Source: Pseudocolwellia sp. AS88 (GTDB lineage: Bacteria > Pseudomonadota > Gammaproteobacteria > Enterobacterales > Alteromonadaceae). Taken from it: DNA of 64,000 bases. The notes under the pieces are model-generated. The model ran no database searches and was not told the DNA's origin. It saw only the letters and a program-made list of their open reading frames with translations. The stretch's first letter is position 1, and every line of letters begins with the position of its first letter. A program made the translations under genes and the position numbers. The stretch is taken from contig NZ_JAUPEC010000016.1 of assembly GCF_030551755.1 (NCBI RefSeq), forward strand, positions 1-64,000, in the 5' to 3' direction. Positions 45,364-55,400 of this stretch are shown piece by piece.

Positions 45364-45593
45364 ATTTAATTATACATTTGGCTGCGCTTTTATCTTTCGT
45401 TATTAGCATAAGTCTATTTAGACTTCGTTCTAAAAGCAAAGGCTATAGATGGGTTGCTTTGGCACTTTATTGTATAGCTATTGCTTTATTTATTAGCCTT
45501 TATGGTACTATTGGTGGTTTTTTTATTGGAATACCAGCCTCGTTAGCTTGTGGTTTACTTATTGCTTTTTTCCTTGGTAAACAAAAAGATTAA
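45360..45593 (+). CDS. DUF3325-type small membrane protein
   Basis: 77 residues with three helices, positively charged loop RLRSKSKGYR and the GTIGGFFIGIPAS stretch. The position behind PepSY_TM matches DUF3325. Overlaps the PepSY_TM stop (ATGA). The last gene of the trio. No TonB receptor is adjacent. Confidence 0.7.
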   Translation: MNLIIHLAALLSFVISISLFRLRSKSKGYRWVALALYCIAIALFISLYGTIGGFFIGIPASLACGLLIAFFLGKQKD

Positions 45594-45711
45594 CTCTGAC
45601 TCCCTTTAATAAAACATCGTATCGTAAGTTTGACTATGTTGGTTTAATTTGGAAATTGACAGGACTAAATAATGTCTTTTTAAATTGGGTATATTTGGGT
45701 ATTTAGACCTA

Positions 45712-45753
45712 TTGGAACGCCTCTACGACAGTGTCGGGGAGGTGTCCACTAAA
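45712..45753 (+). mobile_element. IS3-family element, right-end remnant
   Basis: The terminal repeat GGAGGTGTCCACTAAA (45738-45753) is the exact inverse complement of the left-end repeat at 3068-3083. Just before it the frame reads LLERLYDSVGEV, an orfB-like C-terminus. Same orientation as the left remnant 42.7 kb away. The rest of the 45594-45980 gap holds only the toxin-antitoxin promoter. Confidence 0.7.
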
Positions 45754-45921
45754 GCAGATGAACTAGGTTATGATTGTTGATTTTCTTGTATGGTTAATAT
45801 CAGCCCCATCCATGTTTTTTAAAACCAGTTTAGGTAAAGTAAGCTCCAGACTCGACATTATAATTTACCCATTTGAATACATCGCCTCTATATCACCTAC
45901 TGTCTTAAATGAGACTATTTA

Positions 45922-45950
45922 TTGACATATACTCCAATTGAGACTAAAAT
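45922..45950 (+). promoter_or_regulatory. Promoter of the Xre-RES module with direct repeats
   Basis: TTGACA (45922-45927), 17 bp, TAAAAT (45945-45950). Direct repeats TGAGACTA at 45910-45917 and 45939-45946 flank and overlap it and may be the antitoxin operator. The ATG is 31 bp downstream. Confidence 0.65.
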
Positions 45951-45980
45951 GTTTTCATTGTTCAATTAGGGAGTAAAGCA

Positions 45981-46379
45981 ATGGCAACGATCGCAGAAGC
46001 TCAATATGCACCACGCATCAACCATAGTGCAGCTTTTACCATGGGCAACAATATCCTTGAAAAGTGGGGATGCACCGCTGCTCAAAAACAAGCGATTTTA
46101 GGGATCCCGAAAAGCTCTTTTCACCGTTATCAAAAAGATCCTAGCTCTGCCTCTTTAAGCAGCGACCAGCTTGAACGCCTGAGTTATCTTGCTAATATTC
46201 ATCAGGCGCTAAGAATAATATACTCTAACCCTGATAACGTATATGGCTTTATGGGTATGCCTAATAACAATCCATACTTTAATGGTAAAAGTCCGCTATC
46301 TATTATTAGCACGGGAAACTTTGGCGCTTTATATGAAGTATTTAAGCGAATCGACAGCATGAGAAGCGGACAATGGTAG
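45981..46379 (+). CDS. Xre/MbcA/ParS-type antitoxin (DUF2384)
   Basis: 132 residues. An N-terminal helix-turn-helix (WGCTAAQKQAILGIPKSSFHRYQKD, of which the recognition segment is IPKSSFHRYQ) and a C-terminal toxin-binding domain with SPLSIISTGNFGALYEVFKRID. Good ribosome site (AGGGAG). It overlaps the RES toxin gene by seven bases, and together they form a RES-Xre module. It should bind its own promoter repeats. Confidence 0.9.
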   Translation: MATIAEAQYAPRINHSAAFTMGNNILEKWGCTAAQKQAILGIPKSSFHRYQKDPSSASLSSDQLERLSYLANIHQALRIIYSNPDNVYGFMGMPNNNPYFNGKSPLSIISTGNFGALYEVFKRIDSMRSGQW

Positions 46380-47050
46380 AGCTGAAGCGCGTATCTTTCT
46401 CTAAACAAGCCTCTTATCGCATGGTTAATTCAAAGTTTCCGCCAATTACCTTATTCGATGACGTAATAGACGAAACAGACTTTGAGACTGCATACGCTCT
46501 GCAAGCTTTAACCAATCCCAGACATCTTGATGAGCTTGGCGACCTAAATCTTATTCCAACCAATGAAATACCTTTTGGTATAACAGGGGTAAACTATGTT
46601 ACGGCGCCATTTACCCATGTTACTCCCGACGGCTCTCGTTTCAGTGATGGCTCCTTCGGTATGCTTTACCTTGCAGATACCACTGAAACCGCTATAGCGG
46701 AGACTAGATACCATCAAGAAAAGTATTTTCAAAATGTTGAAGGACTTCACTACGACACCGTTGATATGCGGTGCCTTAAAGTAATGTTCTCAGCAGAACT
46801 TATTGATGCTGTTTCACTTGATGATATTCATACACCTAATGATTACACCGCCTCTAGAATTTTTGGTGCTAAAGTAAAAAAATTAGAAGAAGCGGGTATT
46901 CAATATCGCTCAGTCAGAAATAAAGACGCTGTTTGTTGGGGACTCATGTCTCCTGTACATGTTCAGTCAGCGGTTCAAACTCAACACTTTGAATTTGTTT
47001 TTGATGGTAAAGGTATTGCAAAGGTTCGTGAACTTACGATGGCGTGTTAG
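46373..47050 (+). CDS. RES-domain toxin
   Basis: 225 residues of the RES family. The signature region is visible: RFSDGSFGMLYLADTTETAIAETRYH, with the Arg of RFSDG, Tyr and the Glu of AIAETRYH as candidate active-site residues, and a late NKDAVCWGLMSPVHVQSA. RES toxins degrade NAD+ (family knowledge). ATG 46373 lies inside the antitoxin stop region. Module of two genes flanked by an IS3 remnant, probably acquired. Confidence 0.92.
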   Translation: MVELKRVSFSKQASYRMVNSKFPPITLFDDVIDETDFETAYALQALTNPRHLDELGDLNLIPTNEIPFGITGVNYVTAPFTHVTPDGSRFSDGSFGMLYLADTTETAIAETRYHQEKYFQNVEGLHYDTVDMRCLKVMFSAELIDAVSLDDIHTPNDYTASRIFGAKVKKLEEAGIQYRSVRNKDAVCWGLMSPVHVQSAVQTQHFEFVFDGKGIAKVRELTMAC

Positions 47051-47321
47051 CTGTTGGTTTCTTTATAAATCAGAGTAATAGCATTTAACTTATGTTGTTA
47101 CCGCCTGTAGGTTCATTTATCAAAGATGAACAAGCGACATAAATTTTTCGAGATTTAGTTCATAGGTTCTAAAATATTACATAATATTTTGAACATATAA
47201 TGCAACAAACTGCGTTTACCTGATACTTGGCAAATTATTAAATAGAAAAATGATTTTGTTGCTGCTACATCTACATAATCAGAAATCACTAAATGGATAA
47301 CTAGTAAATGGATAATTACAA

Positions 47322-48398
47322 ATGAATGACATTGCTCAACTACATCTAAAAAACTGGCTAAATTATTTTTTTCTAATAATTATGTTAATAGTTCAAGGAT
47401 GCTCTCCTGATAAAAATAATCGAATAGAAGATCTTCCAGAGAGTGAGCAACGTGCATACGCTGATGCGCTTAGACTCTCTATTGCGGAATCTGAGCCATA
47501 TGCATATATTGAAGGGAGTGGTTATGTCGACAGCATGGGACGTGGCTCTGTAGTTAGCTGGCTGTCTGCTGATAAAGTTATTTATGGTGTTAATTCCACG
47601 AAAAGAAAAAATAGCTTTTCTGGTGTAGAATATTCTGATCTTGAATCGTCAAAACAAGTAAATATTCTGGATATTATAACTAAAAATACTGTGCTTTATA
47701 AAAAAGGTCAGTTGATAGGGTATAAAAATGGAAAAATACTTATCCGTTTAGCTATGGGTGGATACAACCCTAAAAACAACCAACATACGTCTAAACCTAA
47801 GATGTTATATGGTAACCTAGACTCGGAAACTCAAGAAGAATATGATCAAGCTAAAAGTAAGCCTTTCCAATACTTACCTCCTATAGATAAATGCCCTCTT
47901 GATAACACCAGCGGTGAGGCCTATGACGCATGGAAGTTAAACTCAGAACATGGATGTGTACGAATTCCAAAAAAATATGGAAAAGATAAAAGGTGGATAT
48001 ATTATCAAGCTAATGGTCAATCCCTTGAACTGATGACTTCGTCAAGTGCATTCACTCCAGATTTCAAATGGATTAGTTGGTTAAAGGCTTATGTGATAGA
48101 AAATAGATTCCCTTCCATAGAAACTACAGCAACAGTGAGGGTTTTACATGTAAATGGAAAGTTTGAGTTAATTGATATTAGTCCAGCACTTCAACATGCG
48201 AAACCAACAAAAGTAGGTATTATTGGTGCAGTCAATAATAAAGGAAGTATTGATGGACTTCGGCTTATTCATGATGGAACAGCGTCTCAAATCACTAGAG
48301 GAACTGTACGACACACAGAAGTATCTCCCGATGGTTGTAAAGTTGCTTATGTAACAAATCAAAAGTTACGAGTGATTGATGTTTGTTCTATGTTTTAG
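47322..48398 (+). CDS. Large lipoprotein of unknown function
   Basis: 358 residues. Signal helix with LIVQGCS lipobox (Cys at about residue 27), then a long region with Tyr/Lys-rich beta strands and a propeller-like end (HTEVSPDGCKVAYVTNQKLRVIDVC). I recognise no family. The ribosome site before the ATG is weak. It follows the toxin-antitoxin pair by 271 bp of AT-rich DNA in which no gene was seen. Confidence 0.65.
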   Translation: MNDIAQLHLKNWLNYFFLIIMLIVQGCSPDKNNRIEDLPESEQRAYADALRLSIAESEPYAYIEGSGYVDSMGRGSVVSWLSADKVIYGVNSTKRKNSFSGVEYSDLESSKQVNILDIITKNTVLYKKGQLIGYKNGKILIRLAMGGYNPKNNQHTSKPKMLYGNLDSETQEEYDQAKSKPFQYLPPIDKCPLDNTSGEAYDAWKLNSEHGCVRIPKKYGKDKRWIYYQANGQSLELMTSSSAFTPDFKWISWLKAYVIENRFPSIETTATVRVLHVNGKFELIDISPALQHAKPTKVGIIGAVNNKGSIDGLRLIHDGTASQITRGTVRHTEVSPDGCKVAYVTNQKLRVIDVCSMF

Positions 48399-48489
48399 AT
48401 AATGGTAATGGGAGTTGGATTTACTGGTAATTCAGGACCAAGCTTAACGTTCAAAGTTATCTAATTATCTATAAATCATCGTTTTTTCT

Positions 48490-48609
48490 TTATTCATCAG
48501 AAAAACATCCATGTTTAGCTTCAATTGCTTTTAACTTATTTTCTATAGTTTGTTTTGAAGCTTCAAACTGATTAGAGTTATCTGAATCTAAATTGTTTGG
48601 TGTTTGCAT
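48490..48609 (-). CDS. Possible 39-residue polar microprotein
   Basis: ATG at 48609 reads MQTPNNLDSDNSNQ, then FEASKQTIENKLKAIEAKHG and CFSDE. Strongly polar and helical, which suits a real coding frame, but the ribosome site is weak (AAGACTC). No family known. It lies in the 429-bp gap before recC. The rest of that gap shows nothing else. Confidence 0.35.
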   Translation of the reverse strand: MQTPNNLDSDNSNQFEASKQTIENKLKAIEAKHGCFSDE

Positions 48610-48827
48610 TATTGAGTCTTTGTCATTCTTTCTAAATTATATGTTTGAGTATAAACGGTAACGTCTTTTATTGAGTGAAATACAATCATATTTTGAACAT
48701 TTAATCACACACTTTTTAGCATAATTTATTCAGTTAATTTAATCGATAAAAATACGTTATTTAACTCGTATTATACAAATGCTTATGTTTAAATTTAGCT
48801 AATTTAAATCGATAAAAAAGGCTATGT

Positions 48828-51800
48828 GTGATCTACCTTTATCCCGCTAATAAAATGGAAAACTTATTAGTTCTGTTAGATAAAATCCAACAGGTTTCAC
48901 CTCTTCCTATTTTCTCAAAAGATGTTGTTATTGTGCAGAATGCTGGAATGCAGCATTGGCTTAACATGTCTTTGGCCAAACAACGCGGTATCAGTATGAA
49001 TATTGATTACGCGTTACCTTCTCAGTTTCTATGGAAGCTTGTTAGAACAATAGCTAGCGAAGAAGACGTTCCCGATCAATCTCCTTTCTCAAGAGAAGTG
49101 CTCGCATGGCGAATATTTACCTTATTAGCTAAAAATGAGGTGATTAAAGATGTCGATTTCACTACCGCGACTCGTTATTGGAATGGTCAAAATTCTCCTC
49201 AAAATAATAGCCAGTCTGATCAATCATTATACCTAAAAGCTAGTACTGAATTTGCTAGCGAAGAAGAGCTAAAACGTTATCAGTTAGCTTGTCAAATGGC
49301 CGATTTATTTGAACAATATTTAATATTTAGACCAACATGGATAGATAATTGGGAAAACGGCAACTTTACTGCGGGTTTTGTGCAAGCACAACAATCAGAC
49401 GCTGCAGATATTTCCAAGTGGCAAGGCAAGTTATGGTACTTGCTTACACGTGAACAATCTTACAATCCAATTAACTTAATCGAGCAAGCGATAACTCAAT
49501 TAAAAGAAGGCCGTTTCGATCAAAAACATCTTAACAATGCTTTGCCAAAACGTATTTCATTTTTTGGGATTAATATTATGGCGCCCATGTGGTTATCGTT
49601 TGTTAATGAGTTGAGTGAGTATGTTGATGTGCATTTTTTCCATCTCAATCCATGTTATTCCTATTGGGGTGATGTTATTACCGAGAAGCAAGCCATTAAG
49701 TCGATACAAAAATGGGTTGACGGATATGATGATATTACTGCATCTGTAGGTAATCCGTTGTTAGCTAATTTAGGCCAGCAAGGCCGTGAGTTTATGGCAT
49801 TACTACATGGTTACAGTACAATAAATATCGATGCCTTTGAAGATATTCACGACAGTGAACTTGCAAGCTTTGATGAAAGTAATCCAACTAATACTGACGC
49901 TTTAAATTCAGTACCTAACATCAGCGTTTTACAACAAGTACAGCACGATATTTTAACTTTATCTGATGCTCGTATTGAGCCGATAAAGAAGTTGGATGAC
50001 TCTATTGTTTTTACAAGTTGCCATAGTGCTTTAAGAGAAGTTCAAGGTTTACACGATTGGTTACTTCATCAATTTAATAATGATAGTGAATTAACACCTA
50101 AAGACGTTTTGGTTATGTGTCCGCAAGTAGAAGAATACGCACCGTACGTAAATGCAGTATTTGCAAGAGGTTGGCAAGAGTTTGACGATAAAGTACCGCC
50201 ATTACCTTGTTCTATTGCAGATCGTGTAAGTAAAGATTCTGAACCCGTAGTTGCTGCGTTTTCTGATCTGTTAACCTTACCAGATAGCCGTTTTCAAGTA
50301 TCTCAGCTTTTATCTTTCCTTAGAATCCCAGCAATGCAAACCAAGTTTGATTTAAGTGTGGAAGATATTGATAAAATATCGGTATGGTTAGATCACGCAT
50401 CTATCCATTGGGGCCTTGATCAACAACACAAACAGCAAACTCTAAAATCAACAGCGGTAACCAATAGTTTTACATGGCAACAAGGCTTGTCACGTCTACT
50501 ACGTGGTTTCGCTTATGGTGACTTTGAAACTATTTATGAAGAACAGCTTTTGCTTCCAACCATTGAAGGCAATGATGGAGAACTGCTTGGTCAACTAATG
50601 CTTATTTTAGAACAGTTACAATTGTTCTCATTAAGTTTGGCTAAAGCACGTACTGCCGAGCAATGGAAAAAATTCTTAAATGAGTTAATTGCTGAGTTGT
50701 TTGATACCACTAACGATGATGGCTTTATCATTGTAGAACAGGCTATTGAGTCGTTAATTGAATATTGTACTCATGCAAAGTTTGAAGAAAAAATTGATTT
50801 ACTGATTGTTAGAGATTTCTTAAATCAGCATTTTAGTGAACCCGATCCAGGTAGGCAATTTATTGTTGGGCAAGTAACTTTTTGTTCCATGTTACCTATG
50901 CGTAGTATTCCTTTTAAAGTGATAGCCATATTAGGGCTGAATGATGGTTTATTCCCTCGTCAACGCCAACCGCTTAGCTTTGATTTAATGTCAGTTACAC
51001 CTGCTATGTTGGGTGATAGATCGCGTCGTGGTGATGACAGGTATTTGTTTTTAGAAGCGATAATTTCAGCTCGAAAATCTTTATACCTAAGCTACCAAGG
51101 GAAAAACATTAAAAATAACTCTCCGAAACAGGCTTCGTTGGTTTTAAAAGAGTTAATGGAATACTTACAGCTTGGTTATGGCTGGTCACTATTAAATGAA
51201 GATGACAGCCTGAACGCTGATGAGGCAAGCCCAAATATACATGGTAAATTGAGACATTTGCCGATGCAGCCTTTTAGTGAGAAAAATTATAAAGGTCAGT
51301 TAAAAAGCTTTGATAACCATTGGCTAAACCTGAACCTTTCAGGTAGTTCATCTACTGAAATATCCGCAAACGATTTGAATATTTCAGTGAAGGAAATGCT
51401 CGAGCAAGAACCAGATGGCAGTTATGTTTTAAATTTAGAACTTGCTCAACTGATTTCATTTTTTCAGCATCCATCAAGAAGTTTCGCACAAAGTCAGCTT
51501 AACTTAGATCTGAATATTCGTTCTCTAGAGTTAGAAGACGTTGAACCTTTTGAATTTGATCGTCTACAAAGTTATTTATTTCGTGAGCAATTGATAAAAA
51601 GCTATCTACCTGACTTGTGCAATGAAGAAAATACGTTATCAAATGAAGAAAGAGAGCAACTTGTAGAACGCACCTTAAAATCAGCTGCTTTATCGGGGAA
51701 ATTTCCTGAAAGCATTATTCGTGATAAAACTTTTGAAAACTGGAAACAAGATACCGAACAATTTAGCCAAATCATTCACGAGCACAGTGCAGTAGTTCAA

Positions 51801-52409
51801 ACCCAGGCAAATTGTACTGTTTCATTGAGTATATCTGCTGATGATTTAGGCTTAGGCTCATATTTTGAGCCTACAAAGACTGAAAATATTAATATAAAGC
51901 TTTCTACCCAATTACCTATTAGTGATAACAAACTGGTTTTTTATCGCAGTAGTACGCCTAAGTTTAAAGATTTTATTACGTTATACTTTCATCAATGTAT
52001 TTTAGCGATAGCTAAATTACAGCAATCGGCAGAAGCAATATCGCTGGATAACATTAGTGCAACTCATGGTTTTTATTTTGATACTAAAAGTCAGAAAGTC
52101 ATTCAATATAAGTATGTCGAAGTTATAGATGCTGAAGCTCAATTAGTTAAATTTATCCGTTATTTTGTAAAAGGTTCACAGCAGGCGGTGTTAGTAAATG
52201 GTGAGTTAGCCGAAAAAGCCTTTAGCGCTAAAGTGTTTGAACAAGAGCAATTTGAACTGTTTTGGGATGATCCTAACGCTTTGATGTCGATTGGTCATGA
52301 TCCTTATATTCATTATTTTTGGCCTAATTGTCCGCTCATTGAAGAGGTTCGCCCAGAGCTTGAGTATTTGTACCTTGATATGTTTAACGCAAGGGAGCAA
52401 ATAAAATGA
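48828..52409 (+). CDS. recC: Exodeoxyribonuclease V gamma subunit
   Basis: 1193 residues, typical of RecC. The start MIYLYPANKMENLL and QNAGMQHWLNMSLAKQ match the family. RecC has a dead helicase fold; its inner channel reads the Chi site. Also typical are the central LNDGLFPRQRQPLSFDLM and DRYLFLEAIISARKSLYLSYQG (in part). GTG start. It overlaps recB by four bases (ATGA), giving the order recC-recB-recD. Confidence 0.96.
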   Translation: MIYLYPANKMENLLVLLDKIQQVSPLPIFSKDVVIVQNAGMQHWLNMSLAKQRGISMNIDYALPSQFLWKLVRTIASEEDVPDQSPFSREVLAWRIFTLLAKNEVIKDVDFTTATRYWNGQNSPQNNSQSDQSLYLKASTEFASEEELKRYQLACQMADLFEQYLIFRPTWIDNWENGNFTAGFVQAQQSDAADISKWQGKLWYLLTREQSYNPINLIEQAITQLKEGRFDQKHLNNALPKRISFFGINIMAPMWLSFVNELSEYVDVHFFHLNPCYSYWGDVITEKQAIKSIQKWVDGYDDITASVGNPLLANLGQQGREFMALLHGYSTINIDAFEDIHDSELASFDESNPTNTDALNSVPNISVLQQVQHDILTLSDARIEPIKKLDDSIVFTSCHSALREVQGLHDWLLHQFNNDSELTPKDVLVMCPQVEEYAPYVNAVFARGWQEFDDKVPPLPCSIADRVSKDSEPVVAAFSDLLTLPDSRFQVSQLLSFLRIPAMQTKFDLSVEDIDKISVWLDHASIHWGLDQQHKQQTLKSTAVTNSFTWQQGLSRLLRGFAYGDFETIYEEQLLLPTIEGNDGELLGQLMLILEQLQLFSLSLAKARTAEQWKKFLNELIAELFDTTNDDGFIIVEQAIESLIEYCTHAKFEEKIDLLIVRDFLNQHFSEPDPGRQFIVGQVTFCSMLPMRSIPFKVIAILGLNDGLFPRQRQPLSFDLMSVTPAMLGDRSRRGDDRYLFLEAIISARKSLYLSYQGKNIKNNSPKQASLVLKELMEYLQLGYGWSLLNEDDSLNADEASPNIHGKLRHLPMQPFSEKNYKGQLKSFDNHWLNLNLSGSSSTEISANDLNISVKEMLEQEPDGSYVLNLELAQLISFFQHPSRSFAQSQLNLDLNIRSLELEDVEPFEFDRLQSYLFREQLIKSYLPDLCNEENTLSNEEREQLVERTLKSAALSGKFPESIIRDKTFENWKQDTEQFSQIIHEHSAVVQTQANCTVSLSISADDLGLGSYFEPTKTENINIKLSTQLPISDNKLVFYRSSTPKFKDFITLYFHQCILAIAKLQQSAEAISLDNISATHGFYFDTKSQKVIQYKYVEVIDAEAQLVKFIRYFVKGSQQAVLVNGELAEKAFSAKVFEQEQFELFWDDPNALMSIGHDPYIHYFWPNCPLIEEVRPELEYLYLDMFNAREQIK

Positions 52410-55400
52410 TCGACTCTATTAACACCTCAAACATTGATGAGTTAAACCAGGTTAACCCAAATACAGTACACAATCTGGTGGCACATACTATTCCTTTGCA
52501 AGGCAAGCATTTAATAGAAGCCAGTGCGGGTACAGGCAAAACCTTTAACATTACACGTATTTATTTACGTTTATTATTAGAGAAAAACCTAACAGTTGAA
52601 CAAATATTGGTAATGACATTTACTAAGGATGCTACCGAAGAGTTACGAGGACGTATTGATGCATTTATTCGAGATGCACTAAACAATTGGGATACGTTAT
52701 CGGTAGAAGACGAATACTTTATTGCAATTGCCAAACATGTTGCTGCTGATGATGCCAAAGTACGCCTAAAACAAGCTTTACTGTATTTAGATGAAGCATC
52801 TATTTTTACTATACATGGATTTTGTAAAAGAGTGCTTACCCAACATGCATTTACCAGTGGGCAAGCATTTAACTTGGCCATGGAATCTGATTGCAACGAT
52901 GTACTTTTGGAAAGCACACAAGATTGGTATCGAGTATTAGGGCAAAAATCGCCATCAGAGTTTTTACTTATATCTGAGTTTTGGGCAACGCCTCATGCCT
53001 TTGTTAATCAGTTCGCAAAAGCTATTGGCAGAAATAACACGCTAGATTTAATTGATGAAGTGTCTGTTATTAATAATTTTGTAGATCTGGTTAAACAAGC
53101 CTGTAAATCTTTAGAAAATAATAACGCCGAATTAGTGGCTTATTTAGTGGATGTTAAAAAGGGCAAAGACAGAGAATTACGCGAATTAGAACTGCAACAA
53201 TTAATAGACTGGTTATTGTTATTAGAAAATCTATTAGTAACAGATTTACCTTCGGCACTTGAGTTAGCCAATGGTAAAATGGCAGATGCTTTTATTGATG
53301 GCAAACGCTATTCACGTTCTCAACATAAAGCTGAATTACTTGAGATTTTTGAACCTGTAAAACAAGTAAAAGCTTTAGCTAAAAAACTGAGTAAGAGTAT
53401 TAATAGAGCACGTGCTTTAACGATTGTTCGTGAAGGTATTTATTCCATTAGAGCCGATGTGAATAATAAAAAGCACACGAGAGATTTAGTAAGTTTTGAC
53501 GACTTAATTACACGTTTAGCTAATCAGTTTTGCGTAACGCGTTGTGGTGAAGGTTTTGATTTAGAAGGTTTAAATTTATCAAGAGATTTAGATGGAGACT
53601 TAAGTGGTAACTCGATACAAACTCAGGTTTTAGGTGAAAACAATCTATTAGCCGAGTTGTTATTTAAACAATACCCTGTGGCATTAGTAGACGAATTTCA
53701 GGATACAGATCCACAGCAATTTACTATTTTACAGGCTATTTATTACCATCAATCTAGCGCAGCACTTTACATGATAGGTGATCCTAAACAGGCTATTTAT
53801 GGTTTCAGAGGTGGTGATGTATTTGCTTATTTAGCGGCACGTTCGGGTTGTGATTATCAATGGGTTATGGATACAAACTGGCGATCAAGCGAGGCCATGA
53901 TTCAAGGTTATAATCGTCTGTTTTATGGTAATAACTTATCCGAACTACCACGAGACGTATTTAAATATTCTATTGAATATTCTCCTGTTAATGCTTCACC
54001 TAAAGCAAAAGAAAAGCAGTTAGATGATGCTAGCTATAAAGCTTTACAGTTTATTCATTTTAGTCCTGAAAAATCGAGAGGCGTTGTTCCTCAATCCTTT
54101 AGACCTACAATGTCAAAATGGTGTGCTAACGAGATTATTCGTTTACTTAATTCTGATTTATCTATTCAACCTCAGAATATTGCAATTCTGGTACGTGATG
54201 GTAGCGAAGCTAAAGTCATTAAAGAAGCACTAGATAATGCGGGTTTAGCATCGGTATTTATGAGTAATCGTTCTAATTTACTGAAAAGTGAGCAAACGAA
54301 ACAGCTAGTGCAAGTGCTAAAAGGTATATTGTTTGTTGAAAACGATCGTTATTTTTCAGCAGCATTAGCATCAGATTTACTCGGCTTTACTCCTAATAAA
54401 ATGTATTCAATACAACACGATGAATTAGCCTGGCAGAATTTGAAACTGTCGTTCTTAACGTTAAAGCAAGAGTGGGAATCGAAAGGTTTTATCGGTATGG
54501 CGTTGAAATTAATGCACGAACACTTTACTGGTTTCAGCCAAGATAAAGATCGTATTTTAACGAATTTACTGCATTTATTTGAACTGTTGCAGTCAGCAAG
54601 CCAGCGCCATAAACAACCTCAAGAGTTACTATACTGGTTTGAGCAACAAGCTCAACAAGACAATCCTGATATTGAGGCTGAACTACGTTTAGAAAGTGAC
54701 GACGACCTTATCCGTATTGTTACTCAGCATGGCGCTAAAGGCTTAGAATATCCTATTGTATTTGTTCCTTTTGCGACACGCTTTAAAGATCCTCTAAAAT
54801 TTGGTGCATCAGCTGTCACTTTTATTGAATACCATGATGAACAAGGTAACCTAGCTCTAAGTTTAGACGGTACAGAAAAAGCTAAACAAGCTATGGCAGA
54901 TGAAGCTTACGCAGAAGCTGTGCGACTTTTATATGTTGCAGTAACAAGAGCAGAGCAACGCTGTTATTTATTAACGGTAGAGTTTGATAAATGTGAAAAT
55001 TCTCCGTTAGGTCAAACCTTATTATGGAATAAAGAGACTGATGTTCAACAAAGCATTCAACAATTAGTGCAAGACAATCCTAACGATATTGGTTTTGTCG
55101 CTGTAGATGATAATGAAACTGTTGAAGATGGTTATTTTACTCATACATTTAACGCTGATGATGCTGCTACGTTATCAGCCGAAAAATTTACCGGTAAGAT
55201 TGAGCGAGACTGGTGGTTAAGTTCTTTTACAGCACTAAGTAAAAATCTTAAACATAAAGGTATTTCAAGACCCGATAGAGACAATGAGTTAGACGAACAA
55301 GATAATCTACTTCTGTCATCTGTTCTTTCAAATATGGTTAACAATGAAAGTAATCTGACTACGGACTTTAACCAAGCTAGTCAGTTACGATTTGTTATTG

